Of a DNA stretch of 6,343 nucleotides, positions 1 through 6,343 are shown one piece after another (position 1 is the first letter of the stretch; each line of letters opens with the position of its first letter). The translations under genes were made by a program, and so were the position numbers. This DNA is from an uncultured bacterium (GTDB lineage Bacteria > Bacillota > Clostridia > Lachnospirales > Lachnospiraceae). The stretch spans positions 1 through 6,343 of the forward strand of contig CAMGRE010000138.1 of the NCBI GenBank assembly GCA_946061355.1, in the 5' to 3' direction. Below the pieces are notes generated by a model. The model did no database searches and had not been told where the DNA came from. It was given only the letters and a program-made list of their open reading frames with translations.

Positions 1-101
1 CACGCCTGCGTCCCCGCATAGTCAAACTCTGCCGCCTGTCCGATGACGATGGGACCGGAGCCGATTACCATAACTCGTTTTACATTTGGGTTCTTAGGCA
101 T
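1..101 (-). CDS. carB: Carbamoyl phosphate synthase large subunit, N-terminal fragment (cut by the window edge)
   Basis: Only the first 33 codons are present; the gene continues past the left edge. Translation starts MPKNPNVKRVMVIGSGPIVI and goes on with GQAAEFDYAGTQA. This is the conserved start of CarB, the glycine-rich opening of the first pre-ATP-grasp domain. CarB uses ammonia from the small subunit, bicarbonate and two ATP to make carbamoyl phosphate for pyrimidine and arginine synthesis in the cytoplasm. The start codon lies inside the end of carA: ATGCCTAA contains both the carB ATG and the carA TAA, an 8-bp overlap. A strong Shine-Dalgarno, GGAGGTG at 109-115, lies 7 nt upstream within carA and supports this start. 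The overlap suggests that translation of the two subunits is coupled. The rest of the protein cannot be judged here. Confidence 0.95.
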   Translation of the reverse strand, partial: MPKNPNVKRVMVIGSGPIVIGQAAEFDYAGTQA

Positions 102-1269
102 TCTTCTCCACCTCCATCATCTGAATAAAACGGTCAAACAGATATCCCGAATCCTGCGGTCCCGGACATGCCTCCGGGTGATACTGTACCGTAAAGATAT
201 TTTTGCCTGTATACGAAAGTCCCTCGCAGGTACCGTCATTGACATTGACGAATGCCGGCGTTGCAACCTTCGGGTCCAGTCTGTCCATGTCCACCACATA
301 ACCGTGGTTCTGGGAAGTGATATACACTCTTCCCGTCTTTAAGTCCTTAACCGGATGATTGCCTCCGCGATGTCCGTATTTCATCTTGAATGTATCGGCT
401 CCCGTGGCAAGCGCCATCAACTGATGTCCGAGACAGATCGCAAAGATCGGCACATCCGAATCATATAATTTCTTGATCTCCCGGATAACAGACTCACACT
501 CCTTGGGATCCCCTGGTCCGTTGGACAGCATAATGCCGTCCGGCTGATCCGCCAGGATCTCCTCCGCGCTTGTGAGCGCCGGATACACCGTCACATCACA
601 GCCGCGCTGTGCCAGAGACTGCGCAATGTTCTTCTTGGTACCGAGGTCAAGTAACGCCACTTTTTTATTTTTTCCATTCAGTTCACGGACGAGCGTCGGC
701 TTCTTCTCTTTCTCACCGGTATACACGGCGCTTCCGGAGATCGGTCCGTTCTCCTCCAGTGTCTGTGAACCTTTCACGGTATATTTGCTCTCGCAGGTAA
801 CCTTCTCCACAACCTTTCCGGTCGTATAAGCCTTCAGTCTGGGAAGAATGCTCTGCAGATCATAGTTTTCATCCGTCGTGATCATGCCGTTCATGGTGCC
901 CTTCTCCCGCAGGATCTTCGTGAGAGCTCGGGTGTCGATACCCGCGATGCCGGGCACACCATTTTCCGTCAGGAACTCCTGAATCGTCTTGTCACACCTG
1001 AAATTGCTCGGAATTCTGGACAGTTCCCGCACGATAAATCCATCCGGCCAAGGTTGTCTGGATTCCATATCTTCCATGCAGACACCGTAATTTCCAATGA
1101 GCGGATACGTCATGCACACTGCCTGTCCCGCATAGGACGGGTCGGTCAGCACCTCCAGATACCCTGCCATGGAGGTATTGAACACAATCTCGCTTATGAT
1201 CTCTTTCTCTGCACCAATGTGAGTTCCCTCAAACACCGTGCCGTCTTCCAGTATTAAAAATGCTTTCAT
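94..1269 (-). CDS. carA: Carbamoyl phosphate synthase small subunit (glutamine-hydrolysing)
   Basis: CarA hydrolyses glutamine and channels ammonia to CarB. The product is 391 aa from the chosen start. Residues 1 to about 150 form the small-subunit N-terminal domain (LEDGTVFEG, FNTSMAGYLEVLTDPSYAGQ, GIDTRALTK). Residues from about 203 form a class I glutamine amidotransferase domain with SNGPGDP, the nucleophile Cys279 in ICLGHQ, and His364 and Glu366 in QYHPEA. All three catalytic residues are present, so the enzyme should be active. The linker between the domains (roughly 163-200) looks long and is rich in Lys, Glu and Gly; the total length is slightly above the usual 355-382 aa. An ATG two codons earlier, at 1275, is possible, but the AAAGGA ribosome binding site would then touch the start codon. 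From the ATG at 1269 the spacing is 6 nt, so I prefer that one. It lies 39 bp after purL with no terminator between, and overlaps carB by 8 bp. The symbol pyrAA would be equivalent. Confidence 0.97.
   Translation of the reverse strand: MKAFLILEDGTVFEGTHIGAEKEIISEIVFNTSMAGYLEVLTDPSYAGQAVCMTYPLIGNYGVCMEDMESRQPWPDGFIVRELSRIPSNFRCDKTIQEFLTENGVPGIAGIDTRALTKILREKGTMNGMITTDENYDLQSILPRLKAYTTGKVVEKVTCESKYTVKGSQTLEENGPISGSAVYTGEKEKKPTLVRELNGKNKKVALLDLGTKKNIAQSLAQRGCDVTVYPALTSAEEILADQPDGIMLSNGPGDPKECESVIREIKKLYDSDVPIFAICLGHQLMALATGADTFKMKYGHRGGNHPVKDLKTGRVYITSQNHGYVVDMDRLDPKVATPAFVNVNDGTCEGLSYTGKNIFTVQYHPEACPGPQDSGYLFDRFIQMMEVEKNA
109..115 (-). promoter_or_regulatory. carB ribosome binding site inside carA
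   Basis: On the minus strand this reads GGAGGTG, close to a perfect anti-16S match, 7 nt before the carB ATG. It lies within the last codons of carA, so ribosomes finishing carA cross it. This fits coupled synthesis of the two subunits. Confidence 0.85.
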
Positions 1270-1275
1270 CTGCAT

Positions 1276-1281
1276 TCCTTT
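1276..1281 (-). promoter_or_regulatory. carA ribosome binding site that decides the start
   Basis: On the minus strand this reads AAAGGA within a purine-rich run. It ends directly against the ATG at 1275 but sits 6 nt from the ATG at 1269. Normal spacing favours 1269, giving a protein that starts MKAFLILEDG, which matches the usual start of CarA proteins. Confidence 0.7.
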
Positions 1282-1308
1282 CTTTTTCAGCGTCGCTTGA
1301 TTTTCTGC

Positions 1309-4300
1309 CTACCTGAAGTATTTCACGCCGGATTCAAATATCTTCAGATCCTGCTCTCCGTAAATATTGACTGCCACAGCGGTTCCACGTCTCTCAACGT
1401 GTGCCATCTTGCCGAAGCACCTTCCGTCAGGTGAGGTGATACCCTCGATGGAAGCATAGGAGCCGTTCACGTTCCACTCCTCATCCATCGTCACATTGCC
1501 CTCGGGATCGGCATACTGGGTCGCCACCTGACCGTTTGCAAACAGCTTGTCAATCCACTCCTTCGGCGCCACAAAACGTCCCTCACCGTGGGATGCCGGA
1601 CTCGTATAAGTCTTGCCGAGTTCCGCTTCCTGAAGCCAAGGGGACTTGTTGGAAACCACCTTGGTGTACACCATCCTGGAAATGTGGCGGTTGATCGTGT
1701 TGAAGGTCAGTGTCGGAGAATCTTCCTTCTGACCGACCACTTCGCCGTAAGGCACAAGTCCCAGTTTGATCATTGCCTGGAAGCCGTTGCAGATACCGAG
1801 CGCCAGTCCGTCTCTCTCCTGAAGCAGTCTGGTGACCGCTTCCTTCAGTTTTTCATTCCGGAACGCCGTTGCAAAAAATTTCGCACTGCCGTCCGGCTCG
1901 TCGCCTGCGGAGAAGCCGCCCGGGAACATGATGATCTGCGACTGGCCGATCGCCTTCTCAAAAACTTCTACCGATTCCCTGATATCCTGAGCCGACAGGT
2001 TTCTAAATACCTTCGTGATCACGTTGGCTCCCGCGCGGTGGAATGCTTTCGCGCTGTCGTACTCGCAGTTCGTTCCGGGGAACACCGGAATGAATACCGT
2101 CGGCTTAGCCACTTTATTCTTGCATACATAGATGGAGTCAGTCTGATAGCACTCGCTTGCAACCGCCTCCGTACCTTTCTCCGCCCTGGTCGGGAATACT
2201 TTCTCCAGTCTTCCTGTCCATGCGGTGAGCGCCTCTTCCACGGGAAGTTTCATATCCTTCCATGTGAATACACCGTCATCTGTCACCTGACCGACTTCGA
2301 TATAGTCAATATCCTTCTCATCCAGATATTCTGTGATATCCTCCGATGCCTCCACCAGAATGCCGCCCAGCATATTCTCAAAGAGTTCCTCCGCATCCAG
2401 TTCCTCATCAAATGCGATGCCAAGCTTATTGCCGAATGCCATCTTGCTTGCCGCAGCCGCGATTCCGTGGGAATCAATCGCATACGCGGACACGATCTTC
2501 TTCTCTTGAATCAGGTCGCGCACCTCGCCGTAGAGTTCCATCACCCACTCATAGACCGGCAGGTCATACTCGTCCTTCTCTATAGGCAGTGCGATCAGTT
2601 TATTTCCGGCCTGCTTGAGTTCCGGTGTGATCACGTCATGGTAATCCGCCACATCGACCGCAAACGATACGAGCGTCGGCGGTACATCAATCTCGTTAAA
2701 CGTTCCGGACATACTGTCCTTGCCGCCGATCGAGGGCAACTCATAACCGAGCTGTGCATCGAACGCACCGAGCAGCGCCGCAAAAGGCTGGCTCCAGCGC
2801 TCGGGATCCTCCGTCATTCTGCGGAAATATTCCTGAAACGTGAATCTGACTTTCCTGTAATCACCGCCTGCTGCCGTGATTCTGGCAAGGGATTCCGTCA
2901 CGGCATACACTGCACCGTGATAAGGACTCCAGGAGGACAGGTACGGGTCAAATCCATAACTCATCATGGTCACCGTATTCGTCTTGCCATGAAGCACCGG
3001 AAGCTTGGCAACCATGGCCTGTGTCTCTGTCAGCTGATATTTGCCACCATAGGGCATCAGGACGCTTCCCGCACCGATGGAGCTGTCAAACATCTCCGCC
3101 AGACCTTTCTGTGAGCAGACATTCAGATCTGACAGAAGTGTCAGCCATGCCGTTTTCACATCGCCTGCCTTGAGAGCCTCCCCTGCTTTCTCACATGCCA
3201 TTTTCTTAAAATAATTATCTTCCTCCGAAGGAATATTCACCGTGACATTTGTCTCCTGATGAGCGCCATTCGTATCTAAGAACGCCCTGGAGATATTCAC
3301 GATCTCTTTTCCCCGCCAGCTGATGACAAGGCGGGGTTCCTTCGTGACCTCTGCCACGGCAACCGCCTCGAGGTTTTCCTCTGCAGCATAGGACAGGAAT
3401 CTGTCCACATCATCTTGATCAACAACGACCGCCATACGCTCCTGGGACTCGGAGATTGCAAGCTCCGTGCCGTCCAGGCCTGCATATTTCTTGGGCACTT
3501 TATCGAGATTGATCACCAGTCCGTCAGCAAGCTCGCCGATCGCCACGCTCACTCCGCCCGCACCGAAATCGTTACACTTCTTGATCAGACGGCTGACTTC
3601 CTCCCTGCGGAACAGTCTCTGTATCTTACGCTCGGTGGGCGCATTTCCCTTCTGCACCTCAGCTCCGCACGTCTCAATCGAACTTTCCGTGTGTACTTTG
3701 GAAGATCCCGTCGCTCCGCCGCAGCCGTCGCGCCCTGTCCGTCCTCCGAGCAGGATGATGATATCCCCGGGATCGGAAGTTTCGCGGATCACATTTTTCC
3801 TGGGAGCTGCTCCCATGACCGCACCGATCTCCATACGCTTTGCCACATAATCGGGATGATAGATCTCCTTCACATAGCCCGTCGCAAGACCGATCTGGTT
3901 TCCGTAGGAGGAATACCCGCTTGCGGCTCCGCGCACGAGTTTCTTCTGGGAAAGCTTGCCTTTTAATGTCTCAGATACGGGCACAGTGGGATCTGCCGCA
4001 CCGGTTACACGCATCGCCTGATATACATAGGAACGGCCGGACAACGGATCACGGATCGCCCCGCCAAGGCAGGTCGCAGCGCCACCGAAAGGCTCAATCT
4101 CCGTGGGATGATTGTGTGTCTCATTCTTAAAGCTGACAAGCCACTCCTCCGTCACGCCGTCAATCTCCACCGGCACAACGATCGAGCAGGCATTGATCTC
4201 GTCGGACTCCTCCAAATCCTGCAGCTTCCCGTCTTTTTTCAATTTCTTCATCGCCATCAGGGCAAGATCCATCAGGCAGACAAACTTGTCCTTTCTGCCC

Positions 4301-5097
4301 TTCACAATCTCCTCTCTGACATCCAGATAAGACTGATACGTCGTCTCGATCGGGGATCTGTAATATCCGTCCTCAAACGTGATATTCTTTAATTCCGTGG
4401 AAAATGTCGTATGTCTGCAGTGGTCAGACCAGTAAGTATCCAGCACGCGGATCTCTGTCATTGAGGGATCCCTGTGCTCCTCAGACCTGAAATAATTCTG
4501 GATATGTTCAAAATCACGGTATGTCATCGCCAGATTCAGAGAGGAATACAGCTCTCTGAGCGCTGAGGAATCCATATCGCAGAAACCGTCAAAGATCTTC
4601 ACATCGGCCGGCTCCTCATACACCGTCTCCAGTGTCTCCGGCTTCACCATTCCCGTCTCTCTCGAATCAACAGGATTGATACAGTACGCCTTGATCCGTT
4701 CAAGCTCGTCCTCCGTGATATCACCCACAAGCAGATAGGTTACCGCGGTGCGGATGATCGGCTCCTCACTCTCATTTAAGAACTTTACGCATTGCACGGC
4801 GGAATCCGCTCTCTGGTCAAACTGACCCGGCAGGAATTCCACACTGAACACATGCCCGTTTGCCGGAACCGGAATCTCTTCCCTGTACAGAACATCTACC
4901 GGCGGTTCGGAAAAAACGGTCCTGCAGGCGGTCTCAAAGGTATCTTCGCTTAAGTTTTCCACATCATAACGGATAAACTCCCGCACCTGCTCCACTCCGG
5001 TGATGCCCAGATAGCTTCCGATCTCCTCCTTCAGCTCTTTTGCCTTTACCGCAAAAGCCTCCTTTTTCTCCACATAAATGCGCTTTACAGCTCCCAT
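1309..5097 (-). CDS. purL: Phosphoribosylformylglycinamidine synthase, single-chain form (FGAM synthase)
   Basis: This 1262-aa enzyme converts FGAR, glutamine and ATP to FGAM, the fourth step of de novo purine synthesis. It is the fused form, in which the PurS-like, PurL and PurQ parts are one chain, rather than the three-protein PurSQL complex of Bacillus. In order: a PurS-like N-terminal region (1 to about 150); a linker with TYWSDHCRHTTF (221-232); the first AIRS-type domain with FKNETHNHPTEIEPFGGA (323-340) and the glycine-rich GGRTGRDGCGGATGSS (451-466); a second AIRS-type domain from about 650, with GGKDSMSG (791-798); and a C-terminal glutamine amidotransferase domain from about 999, with FPGTNCEYDSAKA. 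Cys1103 in GICNGFQ is the nucleophile, and His1233 and Glu1235 in MAHVERR complete the triad. The length and motifs resemble the Gram-positive clade described by TIGR01857 (from memory, not searched). The start is supported by GGAGG at 5105-5109, spaced 7 nt. It is the first gene of the purL-carA-carB unit, directly after a promoter. It appears intact. Confidence 0.98.
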   Translation of the reverse strand: MGAVKRIYVEKKEAFAVKAKELKEEIGSYLGITGVEQVREFIRYDVENLSEDTFETACRTVFSEPPVDVLYREEIPVPANGHVFSVEFLPGQFDQRADSAVQCVKFLNESEEPIIRTAVTYLLVGDITEDELERIKAYCINPVDSRETGMVKPETLETVYEEPADVKIFDGFCDMDSSALRELYSSLNLAMTYRDFEHIQNYFRSEEHRDPSMTEIRVLDTYWSDHCRHTTFSTELKNITFEDGYYRSPIETTYQSYLDVREEIVKGRKDKFVCLMDLALMAMKKLKKDGKLQDLEESDEINACSIVVPVEIDGVTEEWLVSFKNETHNHPTEIEPFGGAATCLGGAIRDPLSGRSYVYQAMRVTGAADPTVPVSETLKGKLSQKKLVRGAASGYSSYGNQIGLATGYVKEIYHPDYVAKRMEIGAVMGAAPRKNVIRETSDPGDIIILLGGRTGRDGCGGATGSSKVHTESSIETCGAEVQKGNAPTERKIQRLFRREEVSRLIKKCNDFGAGGVSVAIGELADGLVINLDKVPKKYAGLDGTELAISESQERMAVVVDQDDVDRFLSYAAEENLEAVAVAEVTKEPRLVISWRGKEIVNISRAFLDTNGAHQETNVTVNIPSEEDNYFKKMACEKAGEALKAGDVKTAWLTLLSDLNVCSQKGLAEMFDSSIGAGSVLMPYGGKYQLTETQAMVAKLPVLHGKTNTVTMMSYGFDPYLSSWSPYHGAVYAVTESLARITAAGGDYRKVRFTFQEYFRRMTEDPERWSQPFAALLGAFDAQLGYELPSIGGKDSMSGTFNEIDVPPTLVSFAVDVADYHDVITPELKQAGNKLIALPIEKDEYDLPVYEWVMELYGEVRDLIQEKKIVSAYAIDSHGIAAAASKMAFGNKLGIAFDEELDAEELFENMLGGILVEASEDITEYLDEKDIDYIEVGQVTDDGVFTWKDMKLPVEEALTAWTGRLEKVFPTRAEKGTEAVASECYQTDSIYVCKNKVAKPTVFIPVFPGTNCEYDSAKAFHRAGANVITKVFRNLSAQDIRESVEVFEKAIGQSQIIMFPGGFSAGDEPDGSAKFFATAFRNEKLKEAVTRLLQERDGLALGICNGFQAMIKLGLVPYGEVVGQKEDSPTLTFNTINRHISRMVYTKVVSNKSPWLQEAELGKTYTSPASHGEGRFVAPKEWIDKLFANGQVATQYADPEGNVTMDEEWNVNGSYASIEGITSPDGRCFGKMAHVERRGTAVAVNIYGEQDLKIFESGVKYFR

Positions 5098-5145
5098 GAA
5101 TCATCCTCCATCCTTTTTTCCTATCGCTGTGTCAACATATTTTTC

Positions 5146-5173
5146 ATTATACTGGATTTTCAGTATTTTTCAA
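5146..5173 (-). promoter_or_regulatory. Predicted sigma-A promoter of purL-carA-carB
   Basis: On the minus strand, TTGAAA (5168-5173, 5 of 6 consensus bases) is followed after 16 bp by a perfect TATAAT (5146-5151). Transcription should start near 5139, leaving a leader of about 40 nt that contains the purL ribosome binding site. It lies directly downstream of the terminator of the preceding gene, where the next unit's promoter is expected. Confidence 0.8.
5149..5166. promoter_or_regulatory. Inverted repeat overlapping the purL promoter (possible operator)
   Basis: ATACTG, 6 bases, CAGTAT: perfect 6-base arms filling the spacer between the -35 and -10 elements and sharing 3 bases with the -10. 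It lies upstream of the predicted transcription start, so it would act as DNA, not RNA. It does not resemble the Bacillus PurR box or the E. coli PurR site as I know them. Short arms like these can occur by chance in AT-rich spacers. Confidence 0.3.
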
Positions 5174-5198
5174 TGACAATCGTCAAAGTCGATGCCAT

Positions 5199-5240
5199 AA
5201 AAAAGCTGATGCTTCCTGATCCTTCAGGAATACATCAGCT
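5199..5240 (-). terminator. Rho-independent terminator of the TetR gene
   Basis: Read on the minus strand, an 8-bp outer stem (5233-5240 with 5204-5211) and a 7-bp inner stem (5224-5230 with 5213-5219) are separated by a small 1x2 internal loop and closed by a 4-nt loop. A U tract follows at once (complement of the A run 5199-5204). The stem begins 5 nt after the TetR stop codon. There is no T run on the plus-strand side, so it acts in one direction. It separates the regulator unit from purL. Confidence 0.92.
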
Positions 5241-5245
5241 GTGAT

Positions 5246-5824
5246 TCATTCTTCGGCCACAAGACCTTTCATAATATAAAGAAGTTCGTCATCCACGGCT
5301 TTCTCCGTAATGCCGATCGTATGTGCCGAAACCTTCAGGCCCTCCAGCACATACATGATATTTCGCGCCGCCCCCAAAGGATCCTCACAATAGAATTCTC
5401 CGGTTTCCACGCCGGCAGCGATCAGTTTCTCGATCACGCCGACAGCTTCCTCAAACTGATTACGGATAATATTGTCTTTTTTCGCTACTTTATTATCGAA
5501 AAAGAATTCATATACGGCAATGGAGAGATTGTTCTTCTTGCGAAGCAGTTCTTTCTTCTGTTCTTTCAGAAACAATGCAAGAATATCCGCAGAAGATGCA
5601 TTCTCGGAGATCGCAAACGTATCATCTGTCTCCTGACTTTCCATGCGCAGCACTTCCAGGAAGATCTCCTTTGTGCTCTCAAAATAGAGATAAAGTCCGC
5701 CACGGCTGATCTCACAGGCATCAACGATATCTTTCATTGTCACCTGCTTAAATCCCTTCTCCATAAATACTTTTCTTGCCGTCTCCAGTATAAATTGTCT
5801 TTTTTGAACTGACTTTTCTCCCAT
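5246..5824 (-). CDS. TetR/AcrR-family transcriptional regulator
   Basis: A 192-aa DNA-binding regulator. Residues 8-55 form a typical TetR helix-turn-helix domain: RQFILETARKVFMEKGF, then VTMKDIVDACEISRGGLYLYF, with the recognition helix near 39-48. The C-terminal part (about 60-192) is helical and variable, as expected for a ligand-binding and dimerisation domain, and does not reveal the ligand. The reading frame stays open for 53 more codons upstream, but those overlap the preceding gene. The ATG at 5824 has AAAGGAG at 5834-5840, spaced 9 nt, and gives the normal family length. An ATG at 5845 would overlap the previous stop as ATGA but has only a weak site. The gene follows the unknown protein by 17 bp and is closed by its own terminator, so the two are probably co-transcribed. 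Its targets are not shown; the palindrome at 6320-6340 is the best candidate for autoregulation. Confidence 0.93.
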   Translation of the reverse strand: MGEKSVQKRQFILETARKVFMEKGFKQVTMKDIVDACEISRGGLYLYFESTKEIFLEVLRMESQETDDTFAISENASSADILALFLKEQKKELLRKKNNLSIAVYEFFFDNKVAKKDNIIRNQFEEAVGVIEKLIAAGVETGEFYCEDPLGAARNIMYVLEGLKVSAHTIGITEKAVDDELLYIMKGLVAEE

Positions 5825-5833
5825 TCCCCATAA

Positions 5834-5840
5834 CTCCTTT
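5834..5840 (-). promoter_or_regulatory. Ribosome binding site that sets the TetR start
   Basis: On the minus strand this reads AAAGGAG, 9 nt before the ATG at 5824. It lies inside or after the other upstream in-frame starts (5845 and 5983), so it cannot serve them. The shorter 192-aa protein is therefore preferred. Confidence 0.75.
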
Positions 5841-5841
5841 A

Positions 5842-6306
5842 TCATTCCATCGGCTTGTCCCAAAATGTAATGAGTTCTCTCATCTTGAGTAACAGCTCCA
5901 AAAATATACCATTTTTTACGCCGTCTGTCCAGACCGTCGCCTTTGTCATTCCTTTTAAAATATATTTCGAGAGGATTCCGCACAAACTGTCCATATCGGT
6001 CAGTTCCGCCTTCCCGATAAAGCGGCGCTCATCCTCCACCGTCCTGATCCTGTTGCGCGAGTACACATACACATAATTTCTGTCCATGAGAGTTGTCGCT
6101 CTGGCCGCCTTGACAAATCCAAGCAGCGTGCTATCGTAAACCGGCACGGAAATCGAATTCTCCGCCAGTCCGTCACCGCTATAGAAGTTCGAAAGCTGCC
6201 GACCGGCCTGCGTTTCCAGCCACGGAATATAGGGAATCAGCTTCTCTATCTGCGGTCTGTAATAAGCAATAATCTCCTCCCGGCTCATCTTATCTTTCTC
6301 TATCAT
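5842..6306 (-). CDS. Conserved protein of unknown function, first gene of a unit with a TetR regulator
   Basis: A 154-aa protein with no signal peptide and no membrane segment, so probably cytoplasmic. I do not recognise a catalytic motif. Visible features are an N-terminal helical part (MSREEIIAYYRPQIEKLIPYI) rich in charged and aromatic residues, a central stretch with PVYDSTLLGFVKAA and MDRNYVYVYSRNRIR, and a C-terminal helical half including LCGILSKYILKGMTKATVW and GIFLELLLKMRELI. The layout, a Pro/Tyr stretch, then helices with a basic segment and a final amphipathic helix, loosely recalls DUF6508-type proteins; this is a tentative memory match. The start at 6306 has GGAGG at 6312-6316, spaced 5 nt. 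The frame is open upstream to an ATG at 6342, but using it would place the whole palindrome in the coding region and ignore this site. It precedes the TetR gene by 17 bp, so the regulator probably controls it. Confidence 0.8.
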   Translation of the reverse strand: MIEKDKMSREEIIAYYRPQIEKLIPYIPWLETQAGRQLSNFYSGDGLAENSISVPVYDSTLLGFVKAARATTLMDRNYVYVYSRNRIRTVEDERRFIGKAELTDMDSLCGILSKYILKGMTKATVWTDGVKNGIFLELLLKMRELITFWDKPME

Positions 6307-6319
6307 TTCATCCTCCCCC

Positions 6320-6340
6320 GTCACAAAAGCCTTTTGTGAC
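6320..6340. promoter_or_regulatory. Perfect 21-bp inverted repeat, candidate operator
   Basis: The arms GTCACAAAAG and CTTTTGTGAC are perfect complements around one central base. The repeat directly abuts the G-rich ribosome binding site (6312-6319) of the unknown gene that heads the TetR unit. Neither side has a T run, so it is not an intrinsic terminator. Its size and symmetry suit binding by a TetR-family dimer; as RNA it could also form a hairpin next to the ribosome binding site. The binding protein is inferred. The promoter is not visible because the window ends here. Confidence 0.6.
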
Positions 6341-6343
6341 ATG

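Noticed and set aside
1276..1308. A small symmetric sequence (AGCGACGCT) between purL and carA as a terminator
   Set aside because: The possible stem is only 3-4 bp with no U tract, so it would not stop transcription.
1588..3114. A 508-codon open frame on the plus strand, antisense to purL
   Set aside because: It lies wholly within the clearly real purL gene. Its translation is rich in Arg, His, Cys and Leu with no domain, as expected from the complement of a codon-biased gene. The length is notable, but nothing else supports a protein.
3415..3966. Plus-strand open frames of 183 and 127 codons opposite purL
   Set aside because: Shadows of purL. They show no recognisable motifs and overlap each other in different frames.
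5130..5135. A TTGACA on the minus strand close to purL, as a second promoter
   Set aside because: No -10-like sequence lies 16-18 bp downstream; that region is the purine-rich ribosome binding site. The TTGAAA/TATAAT pair upstream is far better.
5174..5185. TGAC-N4-GTCA inverted repeat just upstream of the purL -35 element
   Set aside because: Only 4-base arms, expected often by chance, and unlike the palindrome at 6320-6340.
5321..5812. A 163-codon plus-strand frame opposite the TetR gene
   Set aside because: The TetR protein on the other strand has a full helix-turn-helix domain and a ribosome binding site. This frame has composition typical of an antisense shadow.
5825..5983. A 53-codon upstream extension of the TetR frame
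   Set aside because: It overlaps the preceding gene, has no family resemblance, and the best ribosome binding site points to the ATG at 5824.

Overview
The window (about 6.3 kb, moderate GC) carries a block of genes that all read on the minus strand. From right to left it holds a small conserved protein of unknown function, a TetR-family regulator, a strong intrinsic terminator, a promoter, a single-chain purL, carA, and the first 33 codons of carB, which runs off the left edge. The proteins, the strong GGAGG-type ribosome binding sites and the single-chain Gram-positive form of PurL suggest a clostridial Firmicute, most likely a Lachnospiraceae-type gut anaerobe. That placement rests on family resemblance only; no database search was run.

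Positions 1-5198 form one apparent transcription unit, purL-carA-carB. A near-consensus promoter (TTGAAA, 16 bp, TATAAT) lies about 50 bp before purL and gives a leader of only about 40 nt. PurL makes FGAM in purine synthesis. CarA and CarB make carbamoyl phosphate for pyrimidines and arginine. PurL and CarA each carry a complete class I glutamine amidotransferase domain. The unit therefore joins two glutamine-consuming steps of purine and pyrimidine synthesis. PurL and CarA are separated by about 39 bp, and carA and carB overlap by 8 bp, which suggests translational coupling.

Positions 5199-6343 hold a second unit: the small unknown protein followed 17 bp later by the TetR regulator, closed by a 15-bp-stem terminator with a U tract. 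A perfect inverted repeat with 10-base arms abuts the ribosome binding site of the first gene at the right edge. It is a good candidate for the regulator's own operator.

Most of the window is ordinary core metabolism. I see no mobile element, CRISPR array, RNA gene or clearly new system. The points most worth checking are the palindrome with the unknown-protein/TetR pair, and the mixed purine/pyrimidine operon whose short leader has no room for a riboswitch or PyrR attenuator. There is no gene-free stretch longer than 300 bases; the longest is the 148-bp gap between the TetR gene and purL.
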